From the NCBI RefSeq assembly GCF_014132355.1, contig NZ_BLZO01000169.1, forward strand, positions 1-50,878: 50,878 nt of DNA, given 5' to 3'. The stretch's first letter is position 1, and the number at the start of each line of letters is the position of its first letter. This stretch comes from Okeania sp. KiyG1. Lineage in GTDB: Bacteria; Cyanobacteriota; Cyanobacteriia; Cyanobacteriales; Microcoleaceae. Both the position numbers and the translations under genes were made by a program. The notes below the pieces were generated by a model that was not told the DNA's origin, did no database searches, and saw only the letters and a program-made list of their open reading frames with translations. Below are positions 9,072 through 19,729 of this stretch, piece by piece.

Positions 9072-10142
9072 ATGTCTAAAGTATATTCATCCGTTTTTAC
9101 GAAACATGGTCAACCAGAATCTCTTCGTGTAGGAGTTATTGGGGTTGGTAATATGGGGCAGCATCATACCCGTGTCCTAAATTTACTCAAAGATACAGAA
9201 TTAGTTGGTGTCGCAGATATTAATGTGGAAAGAGGACTCGATACTGCTAGTAAATATCGAGTTCGTTTTTTTGAGGATTACAAAGACCTTTTACCTCATG
9301 TTGATGCTGTATGTGTAGCAGTCCCGACCCTTCAGCATTACGCTGTAGGGATGACTTGTTTAGAAGCAGGAGTCCATGTCTTAATGGAAAAACCTATTGC
9401 TGCTAGTATCGCCGAGGCCGAATTTTTGGTAAATACTGCTGCTGAAACTAACCTAATTTTACAAGTAGGGCACATAGAAAGGTTTAATCCTGCTTTTCAA
9501 GAACTTAGTAAAGTCCTCAAAACTGAAGATTTATTGGCCTTAGAAGCTCATCGGATGAGTCCTTATTCTCATCGAGCTAATGATGTGTCTGTAGTTTTGG
9601 ACTTAATGATCCATGATATTGACTTGTTACTAGATTTAGTTGCTTCTCCAGTTGTCAAACTAACTGCTAGTGGAAGTAGTGTTTCTAGTTCTGGAAATTT
9701 GGATTATGTAACAGCTACTCTTGGTTTTGCCAATGGTATTGTGGCGACTTTAACTGCTAGTAAGGTGACACATAAAAAATTACGTTCTATTATTGCTCAC
9801 TGTAAAAATTCTTTGACAGAGGCAGATTTTCTTAACAATGAAATTCTGATTCACCGTCAAACAACAGCAGATTATGTGACTGATTATGGTCAGGTTCTTT
9901 ATCGTCAGGATGGTTTAATTGAAAAGGTTTATACTAGCAATATTGAACCTCTTCATGCAGAGTTAGAGCATTTTATTCATTGTGTTGGTGGAGGAAATCA
10001 ACCTTCAGTTGGAGGAGAACAAGCTCTTAAAGCATTACGGTTAGCTAGTTTAATTGAAAAAATTGCTTTTGATGGTTTAGCTTGGAATTCAAAAGATTCA
10101 GAATGTGATTTGTTGAATACTTCTATGTTAAAAGTAAGTTAA
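9072..10142 (+). CDS. Gfo/Idh/MocA family oxidoreductase
   Basis: A cytoplasmic NAD(P)-dependent dehydrogenase. The N-terminal Rossmann fold shows GVIGVGNMGQHHTR, and the characteristic EKPIA motif follows at about residue 105. The C-terminal alpha/beta domain (IERFNPAFQ...MIHDIDLLLDL) carries the HD-type residues usual in this family. From ATG 9072 it has 356 residues. A GTG at 9060, with GGAGGAG nine bases upstream, and a GTG at 9039 are alternative starts. Close relatives are widespread in filamentous cyanobacteria (recall), but the substrate, probably a sugar or inositol derivative, cannot be told from sequence. It has no operon partner in the window. Confidence 0.88.
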   Translation: MSKVYSSVFTKHGQPESLRVGVIGVGNMGQHHTRVLNLLKDTELVGVADINVERGLDTASKYRVRFFEDYKDLLPHVDAVCVAVPTLQHYAVGMTCLEAGVHVLMEKPIAASIAEAEFLVNTAAETNLILQVGHIERFNPAFQELSKVLKTEDLLALEAHRMSPYSHRANDVSVVLDLMIHDIDLLLDLVASPVVKLTASGSSVSSSGNLDYVTATLGFANGIVATLTASKVTHKKLRSIIAHCKNSLTEADFLNNEILIHRQTTADYVTDYGQVLYRQDGLIEKVYTSNIEPLHAELEHFIHCVGGGNQPSVGGEQALKALRLASLIEKIAFDGLAWNSKDSECDLLNTSMLKVS

Positions 10143-10810
10143 AGTATAGGGAATAGGGAATAGGCAACAGGCAACAGGCAACAGGCAACAAGCAACAGTG
10201 GGAAAAATATTTCCCTCTCTAAGGTTTATTATCAATATAAGTCCTAAGCAACCCATTCTTTGCTATGGGAATTATTCAATATAGCAATTCTCATATTGGT
10301 GAGGTACAAAATTCGTTTTTTTTAGGGAGTAAGGAGTAGGGAGTAGTAATTGGAGAAACAGGGGATAGAAAAAAAGAAAAACAACTGTATATCACTAATT
10401 TGAGAAGCGCTATATAAGTATTATTTCTTGAATTAATTACTCCGCCTTGTTGATTAATTTAGGCGGAATTTTATCGCACAAAGAAGAAGAAATACCTGGG
10501 ATGGGAGCAAGATGCTCCCACTGTTCTCGTAACAAAAATAATGACAATGCACGACTATTACCAAATAATTAATAATTAATAATTAAATAATTCAGCTTAC
10601 TTTGCCGACCCTTTCAAGGGGAAAAAAGCGGTCGAAGGGTGGGTCTCTACTCCCTAACCCGAAATAATTTTGTAGTCTACTTAAATGAAAAACGCTGTAA
10701 TTTTTAATATTTTGATGAGGGCAGTTTTAACATAAATTATGAATAATTTACTCACTCTCAATTATGAGTTAAAACTACCCTATATAATTCTCGGAAAAAA
10801 GGTAGAAAAT
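10143..10810. other. repeat-filled intergenic region
   Basis: Contains a GGCAACA heptamer array at 10162-10196. A family E inverted-repeat element lies at about 10276-10415 (ATAGCAATTCTCATATTGGT then GAGGTACAAAATTC). A dispersed 57-bp repeat at 10502-10558 recurs at 29837-29893. AATTAAT repeats are at 10563-10585, a family B fragment at 10600 and a family C end at 10665-10690. No gene is seen. Confidence 0.6.
10162..10196. repeat. GGCAACA heptanucleotide array (STRR)
   Basis: About five tandem 7-bp units (AGGCAAC), directly downstream of the oxidoreductase gene. Confidence 0.85.
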
Positions 10811-11167
10811 TTAACCAAATGTGGAACTATTCCAGCCCCACATCGAACCTTTAGCGTCAGAAAATTCTATATAAATTCGATTTTTTGGTACGCCTAAAAC
10901 CTGATTAATTTGTTGACAAAAATCTTGACTTATTCCTTTTGTTTGCTGAGGGTTCATACTACCAATACTCTTAATTTCCATGTAGCAGACAGGTTCATCA
11001 CTACTACCACCAAAAGTCATGGGAATATCTGATTCAAAAGTAGTCATTACATAAGATTCTGGTTTGCCAAAATGCTTCGCCATACCAGAGGAAAGGTTTT
11101 TTAAGAGGCTGTCAATTTTATCTTTTTCTGGTTTAGAAACAGAAGTTTGAACTTTAATTAGTGGCAT
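10811..11167 (-). CDS. MIF/phenylpyruvate tautomerase family protein
   Basis: The 118-residue product begins MPLIKVQTSV. After removal of Met, Pro becomes the N-terminal catalytic base of the tautomerase superfamily. LLKNLSSGMAKHFGKPESYV, the central FGGSSDEPVCYMEIKSIGS and the C-terminal NRIYIEFSDAKGSMWGWNSSTF all fit macrophage-migration-inhibitory-factor-like proteins, which are homotrimers with a keto-enol tautomerase activity. The length is the family norm. The physiological substrate in cyanobacteria is unknown. The gene is transcribed towards repeat DNA, and its start is followed upstream by a family A element, so the promoter lies at the edge of that repeat. Confidence 0.9.
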   Translation of the reverse strand: MPLIKVQTSVSKPEKDKIDSLLKNLSSGMAKHFGKPESYVMTTFESDIPMTFGGSSDEPVCYMEIKSIGSMNPQQTKGISQDFCQQINQVLGVPKNRIYIEFSDAKGSMWGWNSSTFG

Positions 11168-11650
11168 AAATCAATCAATAATTAGGGTTTGCTGAAAAAG
11201 TCTTTAAGTAGGTGCAGGAGACAGGAGACAGGAGAATTTAGAGGAGGTAGGAGTAAGAATTGTAATAATGATTTTTCTGCCCAACTATGCGCCTAAAATA
11301 TCAAATTTTTGAGCATGAAGAGCTGAAAAATTTGCACTTTTTTCGATACCAAAAAGGCACTTGTCTTTATATGTCAATGCTTTTAGATTTAATCGGCAAA
11401 GTAATAAATTAACAAAAAAATGGTTATAGCTTAATCTAGTAGATATGAGCTAAAGAGCTATTCATCAAAACTATATCTATATAGCACTCATAAACATCAA
11501 AAAGCCGATCACTGAGTGCCAATTAATATATAGTGTTTCTTAAGCTACTGAGGTAGAGTTGTTTTTGTTCTGTTCTTATTTCCTACTCCCTACTTTCTAA
11601 AACAAAGGAATTTTGTACCTCACCAACATGGGAATTGCTATATATGACAA
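11168..11650. other. intergenic with MITE families A and E
   Basis: A family A element at about 11184-11404 contains AGGAGACAGG heptamer units and the shared AAGGCACTTGTCTTTATATG. A family E element at about 11525-11645 ends TACCTCACCAACATGGGAAT then TGCTATATAT, the reverse of the end at 10276. No gene is seen. Confidence 0.6.
11184..11404. mobile_element. MITE family A, copy 4
   Basis: Starts AGGGTTTGCTGAAAAAGTCT after AATT. Internal CCCAACTATGCGCCTAAAA and the AAGGCACTTGTC segment match other family A copies. The far end (TTTAATCGGCAAAGT) is degenerate. Confidence 0.6.
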
Positions 11651-12130
11651 TTAACCACCATAATTCCAACCTGTACTTTCTAACAATAGAGGGTCTCCCT
11701 CACGATGTACACCTGCAGCAATTACTTCTCCTACATATACAGTATGGTCGCCTTCTTCCACAGCACCAACAACTTTACATTCCACATAACCAAGAGTATC
11801 TGAAATAATTGGACACCCAGTTTCTCCCAGATAAAATTCTATATCCTCAAATTTATTTCCCACACGACGTTGAGGTTTGAAAAATTGTTGAGCTAAATCT
11901 TTTTGTTCTGCTGCTAAAAAGCTCAGAGAAAATACCCCACTAGCCTTAATCATGGCATGGGATTTAGAATCTTTATTTACACAATTAACAATTAGGGGAG
12001 GCGCAAAAGATGCTTGCATTACCCAACTGGCTGTAAAACCATTAACTTCCTCACCATCCTTAACACCACAGATGTATAATCCGTGAGGAATCTTACGCAA
12101 TATTGTTTTCTTCGCCTTTTCGTCTAACAA
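11651..12130 (-). CDS. flavin reductase family protein (FMN-binding)
   Basis: The 159-residue protein has the flavin-reductase-like split-barrel fold. KIPHGLYICGVKDGEEVNGF and TASWVMQASFAPPLIVNCVN form the FMN-phosphate binding part. SKSHAMIKASGVFSLSFLAA and GDHTVYVGEVIAAGVHREGD cover the central strands. These enzymes reduce free flavin with NAD(P)H or carry FMN as a cofactor. The domain occupies the full length, so this is a stand-alone reductase and not the C-terminal part of a flavodiiron protein. No partner monooxygenase is nearby, so the pathway is unknown. The gene and the MIF-type gene share orientation but are separated by about 480 bp of repeats. Confidence 0.88.
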   Translation of the reverse strand: MLDEKAKKTILRKIPHGLYICGVKDGEEVNGFTASWVMQASFAPPLIVNCVNKDSKSHAMIKASGVFSLSFLAAEQKDLAQQFFKPQRRVGNKFEDIEFYLGETGCPIISDTLGYVECKVVGAVEEGDHTVYVGEVIAAGVHREGDPLLLESTGWNYGG

Positions 12131-12551
12131 AGTTTTACCTAATATTATTTATGAAGGTTACATTTTATATTTTAACAAAACTTAACGCATTGTGGTCAAA
12201 TCTAAAAATTTACCGAAAAATTGTGGTTTAAAGCCTCCCCTTTTAAGGGGATAATAAATAAAAATTTTCATGATTAGTCAATCCTATCCGTTTTCAAGGA
12301 GATGTATTTGTTAATAATTAATTATTAATTATTAATTATTAATTGTTGAAAGGACTTACGCAAATTCTTAGACAATACGCTATAAGTAGGGGGCGTTTTG
12401 CTACCGCATAACTCCGTTAACGCTCCGCGACATGTAAAGCGGAGCTTTGCGGAGCGCAAATGCCATTCGCCCCTACATCGAAAAATATACAGCACATTTT
12501 GTGATGTGATTATAAATTTTGCTCGCTAAATAAAAAAAAATTAATATTTTA
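12131..12551. other. intergenic with family B repeat and GC-rich repeat
   Basis: A family B repeat lies at about 12205-12300 (TTACCGAAAAATTG then GGTTTAAAGCCTCCCC). A TTAATTA heptamer array is at about 12311-12344. A repeat with CGGAGCTTTGCGGAGCGCAA and GCCATTCGCCCCTAC at about 12436-12477 recurs at about 16308-16345. No gene is seen. Confidence 0.6.
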
Positions 12552-14345
12552 ATGATGTTTTCTCTAAACAATTTTTTCAAGAAACTAACTCATCAAAAAA
12601 TTTGGCGTTTTATAGCAGTAGCATCAATAATTGCCACCTTAGCGATCGCCTGCAACAACATCCAAAACACCACAAACTCAGAAACACCAACCATCCCCGA
12701 ACCAGGTACCCTCGTTTGGGCGCGCTACAGTGACTCCGACACCCTCGACCCCCACAAATCAACATCACCATTATCTAGACAAATAATCGATCAAATCTAC
12801 GACACGCTTTTGGCCTTCGATGACCAAGGAAAAATCCAACCAAACCTAGCCAAAGAATGGTCAGTCAGCAATGACGGCCAAGAATATACCTTTAAACTCA
12901 ACGAAAATATCAAATGCCATGATGGCACAACCTTTGATGCGAATGCCGTTAAATTTACCATCGACAGAGCGATCGACCCTGAGACAGAAAACTACACCAC
13001 AGAAAGTTGGGGACCAATAGAAACTGTTGAAGTTGTGGACGACCTCACAGTTACAGTCAAAATGTCTCAAGCTTTTAGTCCCTTTCTCCGCTTTCTCGCC
13101 GATCCTTACTCCAGCATGATATGTCCTTCTGCCATTCAAACCTATAACAACAAATTTGGCATAGAAGGAGTAATAGGTACAGGTCCATTCAAATTTACTG
13201 AGTGGACTCAAGGGGAACAACTTGTACTGGAGGCTAACCCAAACTACAAAAATTATGGGCGACAGGTAGAAAATTCTGGTACTCCTTACATCAAAAAATT
13301 GATCGTTAAAACTATGCCAGAAAGGGAAGCGCATTTAGCAGCACTCAAGTCTGGAGAAATTCATTTAACTGAACCCCCACTAGAAGAAATTTCTGCTCTT
13401 GAGGAAGACTCAAAATTCAAGCTTCATACTGCTGAGAATACTGGTCAAATAGTATTTTTAGAGTTCGTTACTTCCCGACCTCCCTTTGACGATGAGAAAG
13501 CAAGACAAGCAGTAACTTATGCAATAGACCCCAAAAAAGCAACTGAGGAAGTATTTGCAGGTTTAGTTAAACCTTCCGAATGCCCGATCGCGGATGTGAT
13601 GTTTCCTAGTGATGAAAAACTTTGTTCGGAGTTTAGTATTAAACCAGACCCAGAAGAAGCAAAAAATCTATTAGATGAACTTGGTTATAGTGAGGATGAA
13701 CCATTAGAAATAACTCTTTTAACTTGGAAAGGAGGAAACCGTCAAAAAGTAATAGAAAATTTTCAAACTCAGCTAGAAGAAGTGGGAATCAAAACTAAGT
13801 TAGAAACAATGGATATTGGCACTCTTAATGCCAGAATACAACAGGAAAATAGTCAAACAGAAGGTAATGGTGTTATTGATATGATGGGTTGGTCTTGGTA
13901 TGACCCAGATTTTCTTTATACATTGTGGCATTCCCCTGGTTGGATGGGGGGTTATCACAGTGATGAACTGGATACATTACTAACAGAAATGCGAACTACA
14001 ACTAAGTTAGAAGAACGAGAAGAAAAAGTTATAGAAGTTCAGAAATATTTGTTGGAAAATGCAGTGATGATGCCACTTTATAGTCCTGGTTGGATGTGGA
14101 GTTATGTTAGTAGTTCAGATGTTGAAGGTTTTAAGATAGGTGCTTTTAATCGACCTTTATTTAATGATGTAAAATTGTCTAATAATGTAGAAGAGAAAGA
14201 AGCAGTTCAGTCTCCTGCAAGTTCTGAAAAAGAAGAAGTAGAACAACCAGTTACTACAGAAGAAGGTCAAGAGGATGGAGAGTCTATTTCTTCACCAATA
14301 AATGAGCAAGAAGTAGAAGTTTCTCCCTCTCCTGAAAATGAGTGA
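12552..14345 (+). CDS. ABC transporter substrate-binding lipoprotein, family 5
   Basis: The 597-residue extracytoplasmic solute-binding protein is of the peptide/nickel/opine class (SBP_bac_5). Residues 18-34 form a lipoprotein signal with cleavage before Cys34 (ATLAIAC). The mature part shows the family's LDPHKSTSPLSRQIIDQIYD, NLAKEWSVSNDGQEYTFKL and FTIDRAIDPETENYT. The last 60 residues form an acidic Glu/Ser/Pro tail not usual in the family, which may be a spacer or low-complexity growth. The start could be either of two adjacent ATGs. No permease or ATPase gene is adjacent, so its transporter must lie elsewhere and the ligand is unknown. Confidence 0.9.
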   Translation: MMFSLNNFFKKLTHQKIWRFIAVASIIATLAIACNNIQNTTNSETPTIPEPGTLVWARYSDSDTLDPHKSTSPLSRQIIDQIYDTLLAFDDQGKIQPNLAKEWSVSNDGQEYTFKLNENIKCHDGTTFDANAVKFTIDRAIDPETENYTTESWGPIETVEVVDDLTVTVKMSQAFSPFLRFLADPYSSMICPSAIQTYNNKFGIEGVIGTGPFKFTEWTQGEQLVLEANPNYKNYGRQVENSGTPYIKKLIVKTMPEREAHLAALKSGEIHLTEPPLEEISALEEDSKFKLHTAENTGQIVFLEFVTSRPPFDDEKARQAVTYAIDPKKATEEVFAGLVKPSECPIADVMFPSDEKLCSEFSIKPDPEEAKNLLDELGYSEDEPLEITLLTWKGGNRQKVIENFQTQLEEVGIKTKLETMDIGTLNARIQQENSQTEGNGVIDMMGWSWYDPDFLYTLWHSPGWMGGYHSDELDTLLTEMRTTTKLEEREEKVIEVQKYLLENAVMMPLYSPGWMWSYVSSSDVEGFKIGAFNRPLFNDVKLSNNVEEKEAVQSPASSEKEEVEQPVTTEEGQEDGESISSPINEQEVEVSPSPENE

Positions 14346-14354
14346 TTAAGTCTT

Positions 14355-14389
14355 GAAGAAGGAAGAAGGAAGAAGGAAGAAGGAAGAAG
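14355..14389. repeat. GAAGGAA heptanucleotide array (STRR)
   Basis: Five tandem 7-bp purine-only units directly after the stop codon of the solute-binding protein gene. The same unit occurs at 23115-23177. Confidence 0.85.
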
Positions 14390-14409
14390 TGGATGGGGAT
14401 AGTCTTTTA

Positions 14410-14635
14410 CCGAATAATTAACTAATTAATAATTAAATAATTCGCGCCTTGAAGCCTCCCCTTTTAAGGGGAAAAAAGCGGTCGTTGCGGAGCTTCCCGT
14501 AGGGTGGGATGGATGGGTTTCCTAACCATATCCAATCGACCAAGAGAAGAAATAATATTTCCTTATATTCAATTCCGTAACGGTTTTAACCTTCTTGTAA
14601 TTATCAATTATCCATTATCAATTATTCATTAATGA
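14410..14635. mobile_element. MITE-like family B element, uninterrupted copy
   Basis: Begins with ACCGAATAATT and contains TTGAAGCCTCCCCTTTTAAG, GGGTGGGATGGATGGGTTTC, ATATTCAATTCCGTAACGG and the tail ATTATCAATTATCCATTATC. It matches 29179-29610, where another element is inserted, and is reverse to 28117-28284. Confidence 0.65.
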
Positions 14636-14731
14636 AAAACCACTTCTTGTCTACAAACCTCAACTAATTGTCAACACTGTCTAAACGGGGATATTATACA
14701 ATTTATCAAAAATTTTTCTACATTTTATTGA

Positions 14732-14759
14732 GTAGGAGCGAACGACCGTTCGCCCCTAC
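14732..14759. repeat. 28-bp near-perfect palindrome
   Basis: GTAGGAGCGAACG and CGTTCGCCCCTAC form a hairpin. It is related to the perfect palindrome at 31754-31781. Confidence 0.7.
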
Positions 14760-14798
14760 ATATCTTGAACACTGAATAGCACAGATGCTATCGGATTT

Positions 14799-14913
14799 GG
14801 GCGTTGGTGATTTCGGCTATGATTGTGCTTTAATGGCGATAGCCTAGCTATTAATTGAAAAGCATTTTATATTTGGCAAAATTTAGGTTTCATAGCTTGA
14901 TTCACCAACGCCC
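14799..14913. mobile_element. MITE family H with 6-bp target duplication
   Basis: Terminal inverted repeats are GGGCGTTGGTGATTTCGGCT on the left and TTGATTCACCAACGCCC on the right. GGATTT flanks both sides (14793-14798 and 14914-14919). The 115-bp element has no reading frame and splits a CGGATTTGATAT-type repeat end. Confidence 0.8.
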
Positions 14914-14964
14914 GGATTTGATATTAAACTCAAAAGAAAAAGTACAAAATAATATCAAATAATT

Positions 14965-15192
14965 AGGGCTTGCTGAATAAATAGAAAAAGCTGATCAACT
15001 AAAGATTTGAGCCATTATCTGTGTGAAAAAAGTGCCAGTTTTTTGCTCTCGTGATCTGCAAAAAGCAAGGATTAGGAGAAGATGAAACGGGAAGTTTTGA
15101 GAAATAATTGTTCCAATTAGATTCTCTCAATCTACGATTTCTACTGACTACTGACTACTATAAACAGCAAGAATAGTTTTTCAGCAAACCCT
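14965..15192. mobile_element. MITE family A, copy 3
   Basis: Begins AGGGCTTGCTGAATAAATAG and ends TTTTTCAGCAAACCCT, flanked by AATT on both sides. The interior differs from copies 1, 2, 4 and 5, so only the ends are shared. Confidence 0.75.
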
Positions 15193-15351
15193 AATTATAT
15201 GCCAATTAATATGGGAAAATAATCTTTAAAATCTACCCTTTTAGTTGTGCAAATTAATTAATTATCTGGTTTATAAAATGGAGGCAAAATTTTGCTTTAT
15301 TTATAATTAGATGAAGGTATCCAATAAATAATTAAAAAGTATGTTCCTGCT

Positions 15352-15792
15352 TTGACTACCATAGGTGTAGATTTTTTGAATTCAGAAGTAGAAGAAGCAA
15401 TTTATTACTGTTCTCAAGATTTGGAAGATGCTTTTAGGACTACGATCTCTTATTGGTATTGGAAAAAAAGTAATGGAGAAGATTTTGATGCACCAAATAA
15501 TTTTTTAATTAAAGCACTTAAAGACAATTGGCATCCTTACAAATGGGATGATAAATGGATGGAAAATCAAATGTTTAAAAGTAAAGGAATGAAGTTGTGG
15601 GATGAAGCTGAAGTTCACTGGGGAAAAGATAAGCGGAATTATCTAGTGGTTGATATTCAAGAAACGATTATAGGAACAAGAGCGACAATAATTTTTAGGA
15701 GTGGAAGAAGTATTGATTTGCGGAAAGTTAGTAGGATGACTTGGGAAGAGTTACTAGAATATGCTGAAGGAGGCTATAGAAAATTGTGCTAA
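15352..15792 (+). CDS. hypothetical protein, start uncertain
   Basis: An open frame of up to 146 residues rich in Trp, Asp and Lys (YWYWKKSNGEDFDAPNNFLI, KDNWHPYKWDDKWMENQMFK). There is no ATG at the 5' end. The frame is open only back to 15328, and the candidate starts are TTG 15352 and TTG 15370. That suggests either a rare start or loss of the true 5' end, perhaps when the family A element inserted upstream. No signal peptide or membrane segment is present. I do not recognise the family. The composition resembles proteins of cyanobacterial mobile DNA, but no specific role can be given. Coding is likely, since a compositionally coherent frame of this length stands in AT-rich DNA. Confidence 0.55.
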   Translation: MTTIGVDFLNSEVEEAIYYCSQDLEDAFRTTISYWYWKKSNGEDFDAPNNFLIKALKDNWHPYKWDDKWMENQMFKSKGMKLWDEAEVHWGKDKRNYLVVDIQETIIGTRATIIFRSGRSIDLRKVSRMTWEELLEYAEGGYRKLC

Positions 15793-15834
15793 ATAATAAA
15801 AATTTATCTGAATAATTTTACAGTGAAGTTGTTT

Positions 15835-16143
15835 GGGCAGTTTGCTAATTACCGAAAAGCGACGTTGAAAGCCCTCGTGTTTTAACCGGGGGATGAAAAC
15901 AAGCGAGTCGTTTAGACAAGACTTCTTTAGTTGTCCTGTGTTATTATCTCGATCTACAAACGTTTAGACAAAAGTAAGCAGAAAGCTAGGGTTAAACTTA
16001 AAGCCGACTGTGTAGGGGCACTTTGACTTGTCCCCAAAGAGCATATCTTTGGTCAGCTAAGAAAAAACGAAGCAATATGGATTTATCCTGTTGCGTAGTA
16101 TCAACTTAGAATCCCCTCGGCAATAGCTGCGGGGAGTAGTCAA
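15835..16143 (+). mobile_element. IS200/IS605-type right end without transposase
   Basis: The 3' part (16108-16143) reads AGAATCCCCTCGGCAATAGC then TGCGGGGAGTAGTCAA. A CCCC/GGGG plus CGGC/GCTG hairpin with loop AATA is followed by the AGT(A)GTCAA end typical of cyanobacterial IS605-type right ends. The upstream 270 bp is GC-richer and non-coding, where an omega-RNA-like scaffold would lie. The outer boundary is uncertain. Confidence 0.45.
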
Positions 16144-16447
16144 ACATTACAAATTACCGAATAATTAAAACGCTTTTCACCTGAGTAGACCACAAGGTCA
16201 GCCATCTATTGTGGAATTCGCAGCTATTTGCACAATTAAATGTATTTCATGATAATATTTTCTGACGACAAAGAATTAGCCCTGGCCTACTCCTGAACGG
16301 ACGCCATTCGCAGCTTTGCGGAGCGCAAATGCCATTCGCCCCTACGACCCTACGACCCTACTCCTCCACTCCCCTACTCTCTAAAAAGACTTATTCAGCA
16401 AACCCTATTTAAACTTGTCCATGTCTTGGATAAGTAGCTACAGATAT

Positions 16448-16850
16448 TGACATACTCTCCGGTCTAAAGGCGCGGAGATTCTCCTGAAACCAGGATTCTT
16501 GGTTTGCGCTCCGCAAGGCTACGCCAACAACGAGTCCACTTAAATTAAACACCTTGCGGCACCTAACCCAGGGATGGTTCTCACGCCTGCGCGTTTGCTC
16601 TATTCCAAGAGCCTGTTCCCGTATGCCCTACGGTACAGTTCAAACCTTAAAAAAACTTTGGTTCTCTGATACTTGTTGCGAGCGAGCAATTCCTAAGTAC
16701 AAGCATTCCTGTACAAAACCCCATAACTCTTCTCTTGGTCAGCATTCCGCAAGCGAGCTGACGGCGACGCGGGGTCTGACCGCAGTTTTCAAGGTGCAAA
16801 CGCTACAAGTTAGGTAGCTATAGGTTTTTAGAGCGGTTGAATACCTTTCC
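16448..16850 (-). mobile_element. IS200/IS605-derived non-autonomous element
   Basis: Read on the minus strand, it starts near GGTATTCAACCGCTCTAAAA (about 16850-16825) and ends with the hairpin CTCCG/CGGAG followed by AGTATGTCAAT at about 16448. These resemble left and right IS605 ends. The 400-bp interior is GC-rich and structured and has no TnpA or TnpB frame. A long open frame on the plus strand across it looks accidental. A stand-alone guide-type RNA is possible but unproven. Confidence 0.55.
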
Positions 16851-17631
16851 GTGAATTTAAGCATAACATAAAGTCCCCCTAAAAGGGGGAGGCTTTAAAC
16901 CCAATCTTTCGGTAAAATAACTAAAAATTATCAAAAATTAATTTAAGCATTAGTTATTTAAAATCAAATTAGCAAAATTAGTTCAACATACCTTTTTTGG
17001 GTGTAATTTAGGGCGAAAAATGATGCGATAGCACAGCTCGCACCTCTATTTCCTACCCCTCTAGAAAAAGCTGAAAATATTGATAGATGAACAATACAGC
17101 CTTTATTGCTCAAAAGTAAAAATTAGTGTATTTTGGAGTAAAGAATTTGGCTCTGCCTAGAAGCTTACTAAAATGATAATACCGCAATGTGATTTATATT
17201 TTGCCACTCTAGTTTCATTTAATGTAAAGATCGAATGCTGGAATATTCTAAGATGTTTTTCCACTCAGATCCTTCCTTCCTTTCTCCTTTTTCCCAAGTT
17301 CTATAAATCTACGGGCAACTAAGAAGTCAGGACTCATATCAAATCCGGTTGAATTTACTATTGTAGTTGAGGGTGTGGAGATGGAGATTAGGGGAGTAGA
17401 GGAGATTGAAGGCTTGAAGTAATTATAGAATTACAAAGATATATTAGATTTGTCTCTAAATTGATTGATGGAAAAAATTGCTCAAATTAAGAAACAGCAG
17501 TAATTACAGATGTCACGAAAATCTCTAAAATCCTTACTTGACTTGGGTTTGTCAGTTTTTTGTAGTTATAAAGCTACAAGTCTATATATATAGCAGTCGA
17601 AGGAAAGGTGTTTGACAGTTAATATCAAATC

Positions 17632-17714
17632 CGGTTAAATAACCTCACAACCAATAGCTTAAAATGCTTATTATCAGGTTATTGGATCTATGTGCAATTA
17701 GGCGGATTTGATAT
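17632..17714. mobile_element. MITE family D, short copy
   Basis: 83 bp bounded by ATATCAAATCCGG and CGGATTTGATAT. Longer relatives with CCGGACATGATAT ends are at 20515-20629 and 38385-38513, and one with CCGGATTTTATAT at 23560-23723. TA at the outer borders would suit an IS630/mariner-type origin (inference). Confidence 0.65.
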
Positions 17715-18258
17715 AAAAAGTTTAAAACTCAGATAACGTAAGACTTTTCTCTCTTCCTTGTTTCTTCTTCCTTGTTCTTTCTGCTATGTCCTATGTAAGC
17801 TGATTCTATATCAGAAGGCGCGAAGTAATCCCTGGCTAAGTTTTTCCTGCTCAAAGGCTTTGTAAAAAGCATAGATCGATGTCACAGACCTATTTGCAAG
17901 TACTATAACTACTGAATTATACGATAATTAATTATCCTGATACTATCAGGACTTACCCATGAAGTACGAAAAACTATGACTTGAGATTACTTGCCTATCA
18001 GTAGCTTCGGACGGAAATACGTTGAGATGCATAAGTCCTAACTATATCGCACCATTATCTGTGCTACCTCACATAGAATTGGTATAACACCCAACACCTA
18101 CAACCTAACGCCTAATTCTGTACAGCCTCACATAAAATTGGTATAAAGTTGTTTAATAAGCTAATTACAAATTAGCCACCTTCACTTGAAAATTCAATTA
18201 AATCAGGAGCTAGAATAACTTCTAACTCCTCAATGAGCGAAGTTTACAAGTAATTAGA

Positions 18259-19729
<1,471 letters not shown>

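Larger units (their letters stand above)
14346..15351. other. repeat-rich intergenic region
   Basis: Holds, in order, a GAAGGAA heptamer array, a family B element, a GTAGGAGCG palindrome, a MITE with 6-bp target duplication and a family A element (each listed separately). No gene is seen. Confidence 0.7.
15793..18258. other. 2.5-kb region without genes, IS605-type ends and MITEs
   Basis: Contains two transposase-less IS605-type ends, a family C end near 16170, a GC-rich repeat at 16308-16345, a family A right end near 16411, a family B fragment at about 16873-16915 and a family D element at 17632-17714. Two direct copies of CCTCACATA(G/A)AATTGGTATA lie at about 18066-18145. I see no credible protein gene. 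Confidence 0.65.

Noticed and set aside
11181-11290. AGGAGACAGG repeats as an independent tandem array
   Set aside because: Only about two units here, contained in a family A element.
12861-13334. Minus-strand frame of 157 codons
   Set aside because: Shadow of the solute-binding protein gene, which has clear family motifs.
16554-16817. Open frame of 87 codons on the plus strand
   Set aside because: It lies wholly inside an IS605-derived non-coding element, has unusual composition and no ribosome binding site; the DNA structure explains it better.
18180-18250. Short minus-strand frame SLIEELEVILAPDLIEFSSE and an AGGAG/CTCCT hairpin after hetR
   Set aside because: Only 23 codons with no start codon; the hairpin has no T-tract. 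It may be a relic, but neither a gene nor a terminator can be supported.
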